45,560 bases of DNA, taken from NCBI GenBank assembly GCA_017463425.1, contig JAFTPE010000024.1, positions 1 through 45,560 on the forward strand, written 5' to 3'. The DNA is from Clostridia bacterium (GTDB lineage: Bacteria; Bacillota; Clostridia; Christensenellales; Borkfalkiaceae). The notes beneath the pieces are model-generated. The model saw only the letters and a list, made by a program, of their open reading frames with translations, was not told the origin of the DNA and did not search any database. Position 1 is the first letter of the stretch, and every line of letters begins with the position of its first letter. Shown in pieces: positions 22,092-30,489 of the stretch. Position numbers and translations under genes: made by a program.

Positions 22092-22787
22092 ATGAATATT
22101 TATGCAATCAGCGATTTGCACCTTTCCGCCACCGCGGACAAGCCTATGGACGTGTTCGGCGGTAATTGGGAGGGGCATTTTGAAAAAATAAAATCCGATT
22201 GGCGCGCCGTCGTGAAAGAGGAAGATATCGTCCTGATTTCGGGGGATATCAGTTGGGCTATGAAACTCTCCGACGCTCTCGTGGATTTGCAATCCCTCGC
22301 CGATTTGCCAGGTAAAAAATTGTTTATTCGAGGCAATCACGATTATTGGTGGAACGGAATTTCAAAACTCCGCGCCGCTGCGCCTGACGAGAGCTTTTTC
22401 TTCCTGCAAACGGACGGTGTAAGGATAGGCAATTTCGTATTCGTCGGGTCGCGTGGGTGGACGTGTCCAGGGAGCGCGGATTATACCGAGCAAGATCAAA
22501 AATTGTATCTTCGGGAGGCGGAACGGTTTCGTTTGGCTATGTTGGACGGAGAAAAGTTGCGTCAAGAGGGGGATAAATTGATAGTTATGACACATTTTCC
22601 GCCGTTTAATTTGAAGATGGAAGGGACGTTGTTTACCGAATTGTTTGAGAAAAACGGCGTGGACAAAGTGGTGTTTGGACATATTCACGGCGCGGCGTAT
22701 TTTCCTTTGAAAACGACGATAAACGGGGTGGATTACGTATTGACTTCGTGTGATAAAGTGGGGTTTAAGTTGGTAAAAATCTACTGA
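22092..22787 (+). CDS. Calcineurin-like metallophosphoesterase
   Basis: The 231-residue protein has the five metallophosphoesterase motifs in order: DLHL (Asp8, His10), GDISW (about 51), GNHDYWW (about 81), THFPPF (about 174) and GHIHG (about 196), which bind the dinuclear metal centre. It is soluble. The subgroup with GDISWAM and GNHDYWW is widespread in Bacillota and has no firm substrate; nucleotides or phosphoproteins are possible. Only a weak AGGGA lies directly before the ATG, and the promoter places the transcript start at or next to the ATG, so the mRNA may be leaderless unless transcribed from upstream. Confidence 0.9.
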   Translation: MNIYAISDLHLSATADKPMDVFGGNWEGHFEKIKSDWRAVVKEEDIVLISGDISWAMKLSDALVDLQSLADLPGKKLFIRGNHDYWWNGISKLRAAAPDESFFFLQTDGVRIGNFVFVGSRGWTCPGSADYTEQDQKLYLREAERFRLAMLDGEKLRQEGDKLIVMTHFPPFNLKMEGTLFTELFEKNGVDKVVFGHIHGAAYFPLKTTINGVDYVLTSCDKVGFKLVKIY

Positions 22788-22851
22788 TTTTTATGGAAAA
22801 ACAAAGAAAATACAAAAAGTTGTCGAAAAGTTGAGAAAGTTATTCAAAAAG

Positions 22852-22893
22852 TCCGTCCGAATTCTTTACAACGACGGAAAAAAGTGGTATAAT
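22852..22893 (+). promoter_or_regulatory. pyr operon promoter with flanking dyad
   Basis: TTTACA (22865-22870), 17-bp spacer and TATAAT (22888-22893) with an extended TG. TCCGTC (22852-22857) and GACGGA (22873-22878) form a dyad around the -35, a possible operator. Confidence 0.7.
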
Positions 22894-22898
22894 ATTAG

Positions 22899-22967
22899 CC
22901 GATAAAACGAAACAAATCCAAATCGGTACTCTGCGTCTTGAACGTTTCGTTTCAAGGCGTTCTTTTT
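22899..22967 (+). promoter_or_regulatory. Attenuator leader of the pyr operon
   Basis: Three competing helices are visible. CCGAT (22899-22903) pairs with ATCGG (22922-22926) and would hold AAACGAAAC (22905-22913) in its loop. That same AAACGAAAC is perfectly complementary to GTTTCGTTT (22944-22952), an antiterminator. The terminator itself is GCGTCTTGAA/TTCAAGGCGT (22933-22942 and 22951-22960) followed by TCTTTTT. AATCCAAATCGG only partly resembles the PyrR recognition sequence. The layout indicates transcription attenuation by pyrimidine supply; the effector is not determined. Confidence 0.7.
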
Positions 22968-22984
22968 AAAAAAAAGGAGAAAAT

Positions 22985-23902
22985 ATGCTCAAAAGAAAAG
23001 ACCTATTGGGGTTGATTGACGCGTCAAAAGACGAGATTACGGAAATTCTCGATTTGGCGGAAGAATTTAAGAACCGTATCAAACGCGGCGAAAAGAAAAT
23101 GTCCTATTTGGACGGTAAAACCGTAACCGTGCTTTTTTATGAAAACAGCACGAGAACGAGGACGAGTTTTGAACAAGCGGCGAAATATCTCGGTGCGACG
23201 ACGATCAATATCGTGGCGGGAAATTCGTCGGTGGCAAAAGGCGAAACGTTGGTGGACACAGGGAAAACGCTGGACGCGCAAAGAAACGATTTTATCGTGA
23301 TACGCCATCCGATGGGCGGCGCGCCATATCTGCTTGCAAAAACCGTAAAGGCAGGTGTATTGAACGCAGGCGACGGTATGAACGAACATCCTACGCAAGC
23401 GTTGTTGGATATGCTGACTATGCGTGAAACGTTTGGCAGTTTGAAAGGCTTGAAAGTGGCTATTTTAGGGGATATCAAACATTCGCGCGTGGCAAAATCC
23501 AATTTATTCGGATTAAAGACGATGGGGGCAGAGGTTGTGATGTACGCCCCTGAAACTTTAATCCCCAAAGGCATTGACCAGTTGGGCGCAAAACTTTGCA
23601 AATCCAAAAAAGAGGCTTTAGACGGGGCGGACGTCGTAATGGGATTGAGAATCCAGCTTGAACGGCAACAGGCAGGCGCGTTTCCCTCGCTTGGGGAATA
23701 CGCGGCAAATTACGGCGTAGACGAGGCTGCGTTGGCGTATGCGAAACCGAAAGCAATCGTGTTGCACCCTGGGCCAGTCAATCGCGGAGTGGAATTAACC
23801 AGCGGCGTAATCGACCACGAACGCAGTCATATAGAGGACCAAGTGTTGTCGGGGGTTGCGGTGCGAATGGCGGCGTTGAAATTGTTGAACGACGCGAGAT
23901 AA
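22985..23902 (+). CDS. pyrB: Aspartate carbamoyltransferase, catalytic subunit
   Basis: PyrB condenses carbamoyl phosphate and aspartate to N-carbamoyl-aspartate. The 305-residue length is standard. The carbamoyl phosphate loop FYENSTRTRTSFE (Ser55-Arg59), the mobile-loop SSVAKGE with conserved Lys, HPTQALLDMLTM and the C-terminal LHPGPVNRG are all present. No pyrI regulatory chain gene is adjacent, so the enzyme is probably an unregulated catalytic trimer, as in Bacillus. AAAGGAG precedes the ATG. First gene of pyrB-C-F-K-D-E. Confidence 0.97.
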   Translation: MLKRKDLLGLIDASKDEITEILDLAEEFKNRIKRGEKKMSYLDGKTVTVLFYENSTRTRTSFEQAAKYLGATTINIVAGNSSVAKGETLVDTGKTLDAQRNDFIVIRHPMGGAPYLLAKTVKAGVLNAGDGMNEHPTQALLDMLTMRETFGSLKGLKVAILGDIKHSRVAKSNLFGLKTMGAEVVMYAPETLIPKGIDQLGAKLCKSKKEALDGADVVMGLRIQLERQQAGAFPSLGEYAANYGVDEAALAYAKPKAIVLHPGPVNRGVELTSGVIDHERSHIEDQVLSGVAVRMAALKLLNDAR

Positions 23903-23913
23903 GGAGAACGAGT

Positions 23914-25176
23914 ATGATTATCAGAAACGGTAGCGTAGTTTTAAAAAACGGCGTAGAAAAGAAAGACATTCTGATTGAAAACGGCAAAATTGTAAAGATT
24001 GCCGAAAACATTCCCGCAAACGGTGAAAAGGAAATTGACGCGCAAGGGAAACACGTTTTCCCTGGGCTTATCGATATGCACGTACATCTTCGCGAACCTG
24101 GGTTTGAAAAAAAAGAGGATATCGAGAGCGGCGCAAAGGCGGCGGTGAAAGGCGGCTTTACGCAGGTATGCTGTATGCCCAACACCAACCCTGTTGTGGA
24201 TAACAAAGTCGTCGTAACGTATATCAAAGCGAGGGAAAAGGAAGTAAACCTTTGTAAAATTCATCCTATCGGCGCAATAACGAAAGGCTTGAAAGGCGAG
24301 GAAATGGCAGGTATTGCAGGTATGAAAAAAGCGGGCGCGGTAGCGATTTCCGACGACGGCGTAGCGGTGAAAAACGCGCGGCTTATGCGGCTTGCAATGG
24401 AATATGCAAAAGGTTTTGATATCAAATGCCTGTGTCATTGCGAGGACAAAGACCTCGTAGACGGCGGCGTTGTACACGAGGGACTCAGCGCGACGATTGC
24501 AGGCTTGAAAGGGATTCCCCGCGCGGCGGAAGACGTGATTATCGCAAGGGAAATTGCTTTGGCGGAAACGTTGGATACGTCGGTGCATATTTGCCACGTT
24601 TCGACGTACAGCGGCGTGCGTATGATTCGCGACGCGAAACGGGCAGGGGTGAAAGTTACGGCGGAAACTTGTCCGCATTATTATACGTTTACGGATGAAA
24701 TCATTCGTACGTACGACACGAATACCAAGGTCAATCCGCCCATTCGCGAAGAAGTGGACAAGCAAGCGATTTTGGAGGGGTTGAAAGACGGTACGCTGGA
24801 TTGTATCGTAACAGACCACGCCCCGCACCATGCCGACGATAAAAACGTCGAATATAACAACGCGGCGTTTGGTATCAGCGGTATTGAAACTTCGTTTGGA
24901 TTCGCTATCACCAGCTTGTATAAAACGGGATTGTTGAGTTTGAGCGAAATTGCAGATAAGATGTCGTATAATCCCGCTCAAATTTTGGGCTTGGACGGTG
25001 GCGAAATCAAAGAGGGCGGCGTTGCCGATTTGATGATTGCGGATATTGACGAGAAATGGACGATAGACCCTGAAAAATTTGTCAGCAAGGGCAAGAACAA
25101 TCCGTTTAAGGGGTACGAGCTTAGCGGTGTAGTCAAATATACGCTTGTAGACGGCGAAATCAAATACCAAGCGTAA
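23914..25176 (+). CDS. pyrC: Dihydroorotase
   Basis: PyrC cyclises N-carbamoyl-aspartate to dihydroorotate. The 420-residue protein is a class I (bacterial PyrC/multifunctional-type) amidohydrolase: metal-binding His56 and His58 with Arg60 in DMHVHLREPG, the loop CCMPNTNP, HCED, HICHVS and the catalytic aspartate in VTDHAPHH. The length matches Bacillota enzymes. It starts 11 bp after pyrB with an AAGGAGAA site overlapping the gap, so the two are closely coupled; both act on consecutive substrates. Confidence 0.97.
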   Translation: MIIRNGSVVLKNGVEKKDILIENGKIVKIAENIPANGEKEIDAQGKHVFPGLIDMHVHLREPGFEKKEDIESGAKAAVKGGFTQVCCMPNTNPVVDNKVVVTYIKAREKEVNLCKIHPIGAITKGLKGEEMAGIAGMKKAGAVAISDDGVAVKNARLMRLAMEYAKGFDIKCLCHCEDKDLVDGGVVHEGLSATIAGLKGIPRAAEDVIIAREIALAETLDTSVHICHVSTYSGVRMIRDAKRAGVKVTAETCPHYYTFTDEIIRTYDTNTKVNPPIREEVDKQAILEGLKDGTLDCIVTDHAPHHADDKNVEYNNAAFGISGIETSFGFAITSLYKTGLLSLSEIADKMSYNPAQILGLDGGEIKEGGVADLMIADIDEKWTIDPEKFVSKGKNNPFKGYELSGVVKYTLVDGEIKYQA

Positions 25177-25203
25177 AAGAAAGAATAGAAACAGGAGAAA
25201 AGT

Positions 25204-26112
25204 ATGATTACAGATAGATTGATTGAAGGCATTATCGATATGCAAAACCCCACGTGCGTGGGCTTGGACACTCTTTTTGATTATCTTCCTGACGATATGA
25301 AATCGGGCGTCAATACGTTTGAGGGCGTTGCGGAACGCGTGTTCGAGTTCAATAAAAAGATTATCGACAATATTTACGATATCGTACCGTCCGTAAAGGT
25401 GCAGATTGCCTATTATGAAATGTATGGCGTTGCGGGAATGAAAGCGTATGAAGAAACTCTTAAATACGCGGCGGAAAAAGGTTTGGTTGTCATTGCGGAC
25501 GCAAAGCGTAACGATATTGGTTCGACAGCGGCTTGCTATGCCAAGACGTTTTTGGGGGAAACTGCGGTCAACGATAAGACGCTTAGGGCGTTCCCTGCCG
25601 ATTACGTAACCATCAACGGATATTTGGGTACGGACGGCGTTGCGCCTTTCGTGGAAGAATGTGAAAAACACGACAAAGGCGTGTTCGTTTTGGTGAAAAC
25701 TTCCAACCCCTCGGGCGCGGAAATTCAGAATATGGTTTTGGAAAACGGCGTACCCATGTACGAGTATATGGGCGGCTTGGTTGAAAAATGGGGCGAAAGC
25801 ACCGTTGGCAAATACGGCTATTCGGCGGTTGGCGCGGTGGTTGGCGCAACGCATCCCACCGAGGCGGCTCGGCTTCGTCAAGTGTTGCCGCACACTTTCT
25901 TTTTGATTCCTGGTTACGGCGCGCAAGGCGGCAATGCGGAAATGTTAAAGAGCTGTTTTGGCGCGAACGGATTGGGCGGCGTAGTCAACAATTCTCGTGG
26001 GATTTTGTGCGCGTATAAGAAAAACGGCGGTACGTATTACGAGGCGGCACGCACGGCGAGCGTGGCAATGCAAAAAGACCTCAGCTCCGTAATCGGTGTG
26101 ATGAGAAGATAA
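25204..26112 (+). CDS. pyrF: Orotidine 5'-phosphate decarboxylase (type 2)
   Basis: PyrF makes UMP from OMP. The 302-residue length and the core IADAKRNDIGSTA (Asp99, Lys101, Asp104 of the catalytic tetrad) place it in the longer type 2 group (about 270-310 residues) rather than the short Bacillus type. The C-terminal part LIPGYGAQGG and VNNSRGI bind the phosphate. AGGAG precedes the ATG. It sits in the middle of the operon, out of reaction order. Confidence 0.96.
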   Translation: MITDRLIEGIIDMQNPTCVGLDTLFDYLPDDMKSGVNTFEGVAERVFEFNKKIIDNIYDIVPSVKVQIAYYEMYGVAGMKAYEETLKYAAEKGLVVIADAKRNDIGSTAACYAKTFLGETAVNDKTLRAFPADYVTINGYLGTDGVAPFVEECEKHDKGVFVLVKTSNPSGAEIQNMVLENGVPMYEYMGGLVEKWGESTVGKYGYSAVGAVVGATHPTEAARLRQVLPHTFFLIPGYGAQGGNAEMLKSCFGANGLGGVVNNSRGILCAYKKNGGTYYEAARTASVAMQKDLSSVIGVMRR

Positions 26113-26124
26113 ACGGGAAAACGT

Positions 26125-26880
26125 ATGAAAGATTATATTGCAACGATTGTAAAAAATGAAAAAATAGCGGAAAACATTCACGAGGTAACGTTTGATTTGG
26201 GCGAAAAAGCGAACGTTCGTTGCGGACAGTTTGGCAACATTTCCGTCGAAGGGACGCATTTACTCCGTCGCCCGATTGCTATTTGCAAAGTGGAAGATAC
26301 AAAGGTAACGTTTTGTTATCAAATTAAGGGCGAAGGCACGCAGAGATTGAAAATGATGGGGGCAGGTACGAGATTAAACGTGCTGTTGCCGCTTGGAAAC
26401 GGTTTTTTTGTCGAGGAAAATGAAAAGAAAATCGCCCTCGTCGGCGGTGGCGTAGGCGTGTTTCCGTTGATTTCGGTTTTACGCCAATACGGTAAAGATA
26501 AAGACGTTTCCGCATATATCGGCTATCGAAATAAGGGCGCGGTTTGCGGCGTGGACGAGTTTGAAAAAGCGAACAAATTTGTCGGCGTAACCGACGACGG
26601 CAGTTACGGCGAAAAAATGAATGCAGTACAGGCGTTTGAGGCTGATTTGAAAAAGGGAAATCGCCCCGACGTAGTGCTGGCTTGTGGCCCGACGCCAATG
26701 CTCCGCGCGTTGAAAGCGTTGACGGAAAAGGAAAACCTGCTTTGCTACGTTTCTTTGGAAGAACGTATGGGCTGTGGAATCGGCGCGTGTTTGGTGTGCG
26801 TATGTAATTTGACGAACGGTCAGCATGCGCGCGTATGCAAGGACGGACCTGTATTCAACGCAAACGACGTGGAGCTTTAA
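26125..26880 (+). CDS. pyrK: Dihydroorotate dehydrogenase electron transfer subunit
   Basis: PyrK passes electrons from dihydroorotate dehydrogenase B to NAD+ through FAD and a [2Fe-2S] cluster. The 251-residue protein has an FAD-binding barrel (LLRRPIAICKV), an NAD-binding domain (VGGGVGVFPL) and the cluster motif with Cys217, Cys222, Cys225 and Cys238. It starts 12 bp after pyrF and 48 bp before pyrD, whose product is its obligate partner in a heterotetramer. Only a weak GGGAAA-type site precedes the ATG. Confidence 0.95.
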   Translation: MKDYIATIVKNEKIAENIHEVTFDLGEKANVRCGQFGNISVEGTHLLRRPIAICKVEDTKVTFCYQIKGEGTQRLKMMGAGTRLNVLLPLGNGFFVEENEKKIALVGGGVGVFPLISVLRQYGKDKDVSAYIGYRNKGAVCGVDEFEKANKFVGVTDDGSYGEKMNAVQAFEADLKKGNRPDVVLACGPTPMLRALKALTEKENLLCYVSLEERMGCGIGACLVCVCNLTNGQHARVCKDGPVFNANDVEL

Positions 26881-26928
26881 TACAGCTTACGAAAAATCAG
26901 AAAAACGAAAACGAAAAGGAAAAATACG

Positions 26929-27846
26929 ATGGCGAATTTATCGGTTACGCTTTGCGGCGTACAATTTAAAAATCCCGTAATCGCGGCTTCGGGTACGTTT
27001 GGCTTTGGGCGCGAATACAACGAATTATACGATATTGGCGTTTTGGGCGGCGTTTCCACGAAAGGGCTGACGATTCACCCCCGTTTGGGAAATCCCACGC
27101 CCCGCATTGCAGAATCTCGCGGCGTGATTTTAAACGCAGTCGGGTTGCAAAACCCAGGGGTGGAACATTTCATTCAAAACGATTTGGAATGGTTGAAAAA
27201 TACGGGTACGCGCGTGATTGCAAACGTAGCTGGGAAAACCTTGGAAGATTATAAAAACATCTGCGCGAAATTAGATGGTTTGGTGGATATGATCGAACTC
27301 AACATTTCCTGCCCCAACGTAAAAAGTGGCGGTATGGCGTTCGGTATCAAACCCGAAACGGTGGAAGAAGTTACCAAATACGCCAAAAGCGGTTTGAAAA
27401 TCACGCCGTTGATTGTCAAACTCTCCCCCAACGTCGAGAACATTGCAAACAACGCGAAAGCGGCACAAAACGGCGGCGCGGATTGTATATCTTTAATCAA
27501 TACGTTGACGGGTATGGCAATCGATATTGAAAGAAGAAAACCGATTATCGCCAACAATACGGGCGGTGTTTCGGGCGCAGGGGTAAAACCGATAGCGGTG
27601 CGTATGGTATACGAGGCGTCGCAGGCGGTGGATATTCCCGTAATCGGTATGGGGGGCATTACTTGCGCGGAGGACGCGATTGATTTTTTAATGGCTGGCG
27701 CGACGGCGGTGCAGGTCGGCACGGCGAATTTTACCGATCCGTACGCAATGCCAAAGATTATCGACGGATTGAACGCTTGGTGCGATAAGCACGGCGTAGA
27801 AAGCGTATCCGACTTAACGGGAACGTTACAATTAAACGGAAAATAA
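26929..27846 (+). CDS. pyrD: Dihydroorotate dehydrogenase B (NAD+), catalytic subunit
   Basis: PyrD oxidises dihydroorotate to orotate using FMN. The 305-residue protein is class 1B: catalytic Cys128 in ELNISCPNVKSGG, FMN-binding SGTFGFGREY, NTLTGMAIDI, GGVSGAGVKP and the C-terminal GMGGI...VQVGTANF. Presence of pyrK directly upstream confirms the 1B form, which uses NAD+ in the cytoplasm and is suited to anaerobic life. AAGGAAAA precedes the ATG. Confidence 0.97.
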   Translation: MANLSVTLCGVQFKNPVIAASGTFGFGREYNELYDIGVLGGVSTKGLTIHPRLGNPTPRIAESRGVILNAVGLQNPGVEHFIQNDLEWLKNTGTRVIANVAGKTLEDYKNICAKLDGLVDMIELNISCPNVKSGGMAFGIKPETVEEVTKYAKSGLKITPLIVKLSPNVENIANNAKAAQNGGADCISLINTLTGMAIDIERRKPIIANNTGGVSGAGVKPIAVRMVYEASQAVDIPVIGMGGITCAEDAIDFLMAGATAVQVGTANFTDPYAMPKIIDGLNAWCDKHGVESVSDLTGTLQLNGK

Positions 27847-27884
27847 ATCGGAAATAACGAAACCAAAATAGTAAGGAGAGCGGT

Positions 27885-28547
27885 ATGAACTATACTTATA
27901 AACAAGAATTTATTCGTTTTATGGTAAAAAACGGCGTGTTGAAATTTGGTGAATTTACCTTAAAAAGCGGACGGATTGCGCCGTATTTCATCAATACGGG
28001 CAATTATAAAACAGGCAAGCAGTTGGCGAAATTGGGAGAATATTACGCCGCTTGTATTCACGACAACAATTTAAAAGCGGACACCCTCGTAGGGCCCGCT
28101 TATAAAGGGATTCCGTTGTCCGTTGCGACGGCGGTGGCGTTATATCACCGCTATGAAATCGACGTAAATTATTGCTTTGACAGAAAAGAAGTAAAAGACC
28201 ACGGCGAAGGCGGCTTGTTCGTCGGACAGCAATTACAGGACGGCGAGGAAGTGATTATTATCGAGGACGTAATGACTTCGGGAAAAGCTCTGCGTGAAAT
28301 TTTGCCTAAATTGGAAGCGGCGGCAAAAGTCAAAGTGGTGGGTATGGTTATTTCCGTAGACCGTCAAGAAAAGGCGTTAAACAGCGACCTTTCCGCCGTA
28401 TCGGAGGCGAAAAAAGAATTCGGTATCGACGTGTATTCGGTGGTAACGATGGACGATATTATTGCGGCGATTGAGGACGGCGTCGTGGACGGCAAAGAAC
28501 ATTTGCCTGCAATGTATACCTATCGCAATACTTACGGCGCGAAATAA
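27885..28547 (+). CDS. pyrE: Orotate phosphoribosyltransferase
   Basis: PyrE joins orotate to PRPP to give OMP, the substrate of PyrF. The 220-residue protein has the PRPP-binding motif EEVIIIEDVMTSGKA, the flexible catalytic loop with KDHGEGG, and FINTGNYKTGKQL near the N-terminus. AAGGAG lies 7 bp upstream of the ATG. It is the last pyr gene; no clear intrinsic terminator follows, so trpS might be read from the same transcript. Confidence 0.96.
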   Translation: MNYTYKQEFIRFMVKNGVLKFGEFTLKSGRIAPYFINTGNYKTGKQLAKLGEYYAACIHDNNLKADTLVGPAYKGIPLSVATAVALYHRYEIDVNYCFDRKEVKDHGEGGLFVGQQLQDGEEVIIIEDVMTSGKALREILPKLEAAAKVKVVGMVISVDRQEKALNSDLSAVSEAKKEFGIDVYSVVTMDDIIAAIEDGVVDGKEHLPAMYTYRNTYGAK

Positions 28548-28723
28548 GATTTGGGGATTTTTAAACGTGGCAACGTATGGTTTTTTCGAGTCGACCATTC
28601 TGTTTTTTGAGTGGTAGAAACGGGCATTTTTGCCCGTTCATCAAAGACATGGGTGCTTGAAAATACTAAAAATATAGCGCAAATAAAACAGATTGCGATA
28701 ATACAAAGCGTGTTTTTTTTCAT
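28532..28723 (-). CDS. Possible small secreted or membrane peptide, opposite strand
   Basis: A 63-codon frame begins MKKNTLCIIAICFICAIFL, a good signal-anchor, followed by a charged tail. On the minus strand a TATAAT (complement of 28763-28768 region GGAAATTATACC) lies about 40 bp upstream, but there is no ribosome binding site and the 3' end overlaps pyrE by 16 bp. It occupies the 234-bp pyrE-trpS gap, which otherwise shows only hairpins AACGGGC/GCCCGTT (28621-28638) and ACCATTC/GAGTGGT. Treat as doubtful. Confidence 0.25.
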   Translation of the reverse strand: MKKNTLCIIAICFICAIFLVFSSTHVFDERAKMPVSTTQKTEWSTRKNHTLPRLKIPKSYFAP

Positions 28724-28781
28724 AAAGACAGTATGGGTAAAAGCAGGGAAATTATACCGTACGCCACAGTAAGGAGAAAAA

Positions 28782-29834
28782 ATGAAAAATATTATTTTGA
28801 CGGGGGACAGACCCTCGGGTAAATTGCATATCGGACACTACGTAGGCTCGCTTAAACGCCGTGTGGAATTGCAAAACAGCGGAAAATTCGACGAGATTTA
28901 CGTAATGGTTGCGGACGCGCAAGCGTTGACGGACAATTTTGATAATCCCGAAAAAGTGCGGGCGAATATCACGGAAGTTGCCCTTGATTATCTCGCTTGC
29001 GGCATTGATCCGAAAAAATCGACGATTTTCGTACAATCGCACGTGGAACAGCTGACGGAATTGACGTTTTATTATATGAATTTGGTTACGCTTTCCCGAT
29101 TGGAACGCAACCCGACTGTGAAGACGGAATTAAAACAAAAGAATTTTGAAACGTCGATTCCTATGGGCTTTTTGACTTATCCCGTATCGCAAACGGCGGA
29201 CATTACCGCGTTTAAGGCAACGACTGTACCTGTGGGTGAGGATCAGTTGCCAATGTTGGAACAGGCGAGAGAAATCGTGAGAAGTTTTAACGGTTTGTAT
29301 GGAGAAACGTTGGTTGAACCCAAGGCTGTGTTGCCTGAAAACAAATCGTGTTTGCGTTTGCCCGGTACGGACGGAATGGCGAAAATGAGCAAATCTCTTG
29401 GAAATTGTATTTACCTTTCTGATTCTGCGGACGAAATCAAACGTAAAGTAATGGGAATGTACACCGACCCGAATCACATTAAGGTAACCGATCCCGGCAA
29501 TACGTCGAACAATCCGACGTTTATCTACCTTGACGCATTTTCCACGGACGAACATTTTAAAACGTATCTGCCCGAATATGCCAACTTGGACGAATTAAAA
29601 GCGCATTACGAACGCGGCGGGTTGGGGGATATGAAAGTGAAAAAATTGCTCAATGCGGTTATGCAAGAAACGTTAGAACCCATTCGACTTCGCAGAGAAG
29701 AATTGGCAAAAGATTTGGACGCGGTGTGGGATATGCTGTATCAAGGCAGCGAAAAGGCGCGCGCGGTAGCGGCGCAAACGTTGTCTGAGGTAAAAAAAGC
29801 AATGCGTATCGATTATTTTGCCGATAGAAAATAA
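28782..29834 (+). CDS. trpS: Tryptophanyl-tRNA synthetase
   Basis: TrpRS charges tRNA-Trp. The 350-residue protein is a class I synthetase with HIGH as KLHIGHY (His16-His19) and KMSKS at residues 201-205, the family-specific [21 protein letters not shown] and a C-terminal helical anticodon-binding region. AAGGAG lies 6 bp before the ATG. No T-box leader (no AGGGTGG..ACC core) is seen upstream, and no convincing sigma-A promoter was found in the gap. Confidence 0.96.
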   Translation: MKNIILTGDRPSGKLHIGHYVGSLKRRVELQNSGKFDEIYVMVADAQALTDNFDNPEKVRANITEVALDYLACGIDPKKSTIFVQSHVEQLTELTFYYMNLVTLSRLERNPTVKTELKQKNFETSIPMGFLTYPVSQTADITAFKATTVPVGEDQLPMLEQAREIVRSFNGLYGETLVEPKAVLPENKSCLRLPGTDGMAKMSKSLGNCIYLSDSADEIKRKVMGMYTDPNHIKVTDPGNTSNNPTFIYLDAFSTDEHFKTYLPEYANLDELKAHYERGGLGDMKVKKLLNAVMQETLEPIRLRREELAKDLDAVWDMLYQGSEKARAVAAQTLSEVKKAMRIDYFADRK

Positions 29835-29842
29835 AGATGAAA

Positions 29843-29867
29843 AAACGCCTGACTTGTTCAGGCGTTT
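29843..29867 (+). terminator. Hairpin after trpS
   Basis: AAACGCCTGA pairs with TCAGGCGTTT around CTTGT; its U-run is only the three T closing the stem, so the next hairpin probably does most of the termination. Confidence 0.6.
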
Positions 29868-29890
29868 AAAAATGTAAATTTGACGTAAAG

Positions 29891-29922
29891 AAAAAAACCG
29901 AGGGGAAACCTCGGTTTTTTTT
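29891..29922 (+). terminator. Bidirectional terminator between trpS and hup
   Basis: ACCGAGG/CCTCGGT with a GGAAA loop is flanked by A7 on the left and T7-8 on the right, so it can act on both convergent genes. Confidence 0.9.
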
Positions 29923-29932
29923 CTCTTATTCC

Positions 29933-30208
29933 TTAGTCGTTGATGAGGTCCTTATAAGCCTTACCGAACTTCATAACGGGTTTCTTGCATGCCGCAATTT
30001 TAACGGGAGCCTTCGTTTGAGGGTTGATACCCGTCTTAGCGGGAACGTCTTTCACTTCAAACGTACCGAAACCGATAAGTTGAACTTTGTCGCCAGCTTT
30101 CAATGCGTCCGTAACGGTTGCAACGAATGCTTCGTACGCAGCAGCTGCGTCTTTGTGCGTGAAACCTGCTTTTTCTGCCATTGCTTTAATCAATTCGCCT
30201 TTGTTCAT
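29933..30208 (-). CDS. hup: HU family DNA-binding protein
   Basis: HU is a small dimeric protein that bends DNA and compacts the nucleoid. The 91-residue protein has the helical dimer body (MNKGELIKAMAEKAG..., with FEAF-like YEAFVATV), then GFGTFEV and the DNA-contacting arm with the intercalating proline in NPQT, followed by KFGKAYKDLIND. Several arm positions usually occupied by Arg are replaced (KDVPAKTGI), so DNA contacts may differ slightly. GGGGATTAAC-type spacing precedes the ATG. Strong consensus promoter and terminator indicate high expression. Confidence 0.96.
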   Translation of the reverse strand: MNKGELIKAMAEKAGFTHKDAAAAYEAFVATVTDALKAGDKVQLIGFGTFEVKDVPAKTGINPQTKAPVKIAACKKPVMKFGKAYKDLIND

Positions 30209-30276
30209 AAGAGTTAATCCCCTTTTTTAAAAAATATTTTTTTCTTAAAAACATTTGAAAATCTTTAAGTAATTCC

Positions 30277-30305
30277 ATTATACCTTATTTTGTTTCCTTT
30301 GTCAA
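30277..30305 (-). promoter_or_regulatory. Consensus sigma-A promoter of hup
   Basis: On the minus strand: TTGACA, 17-bp spacer, TATAAT, perfect consensus. Confidence 0.9.
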
Positions 30306-30315
30306 GTGGCGAACA

Positions 30316-30368
30316 CAAAAAAAATGCGGAAATCCTTGAAAAATAAAGGATTTTTTACATTTTTTCCG
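30316..30368 (-). terminator. Probable terminator of rplI
   Basis: On the minus strand an interrupted stem (CGG/CCG outer, AATCCTT/AAGGATT inner) is followed by CATTTTTTTT. A second hairpin, GCAAC/GTTGC at 30425-30441, has its T5 on the plus strand. Confidence 0.55.
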
Positions 30369-30489
30369 AAAAAAAGCGGTTTGACGACGAAAATTTGCCG
30401 TAAAGCGCGAAAATCCTGCTTTTTGCAACGAAAATGGTTGCTTTTTCAGCTACATTTATAATAATAAAGAAAGAAAATACAAATATGTC

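Noticed and set aside
21540-22340. Open frame of 266 codons on the minus strand
   Set aside because: It spans the opposite strand of two genes and the 17-bp hairpin; composition is Arg/His-rich as expected for antisense frames.
23941-25926. Open frame of 661 codons on the minus strand
   Set aside because: It lies wholly opposite pyrC and pyrF, whose motifs are unambiguous; the antisense frame is a by-product of codon bias and matches no family.
28548-28781. T-box riboswitch ahead of trpS
   Set aside because: No AGGGTGG..ACCGCG core or specifier-loop stem could be found; the hairpins present are short and lack the T-box layout.
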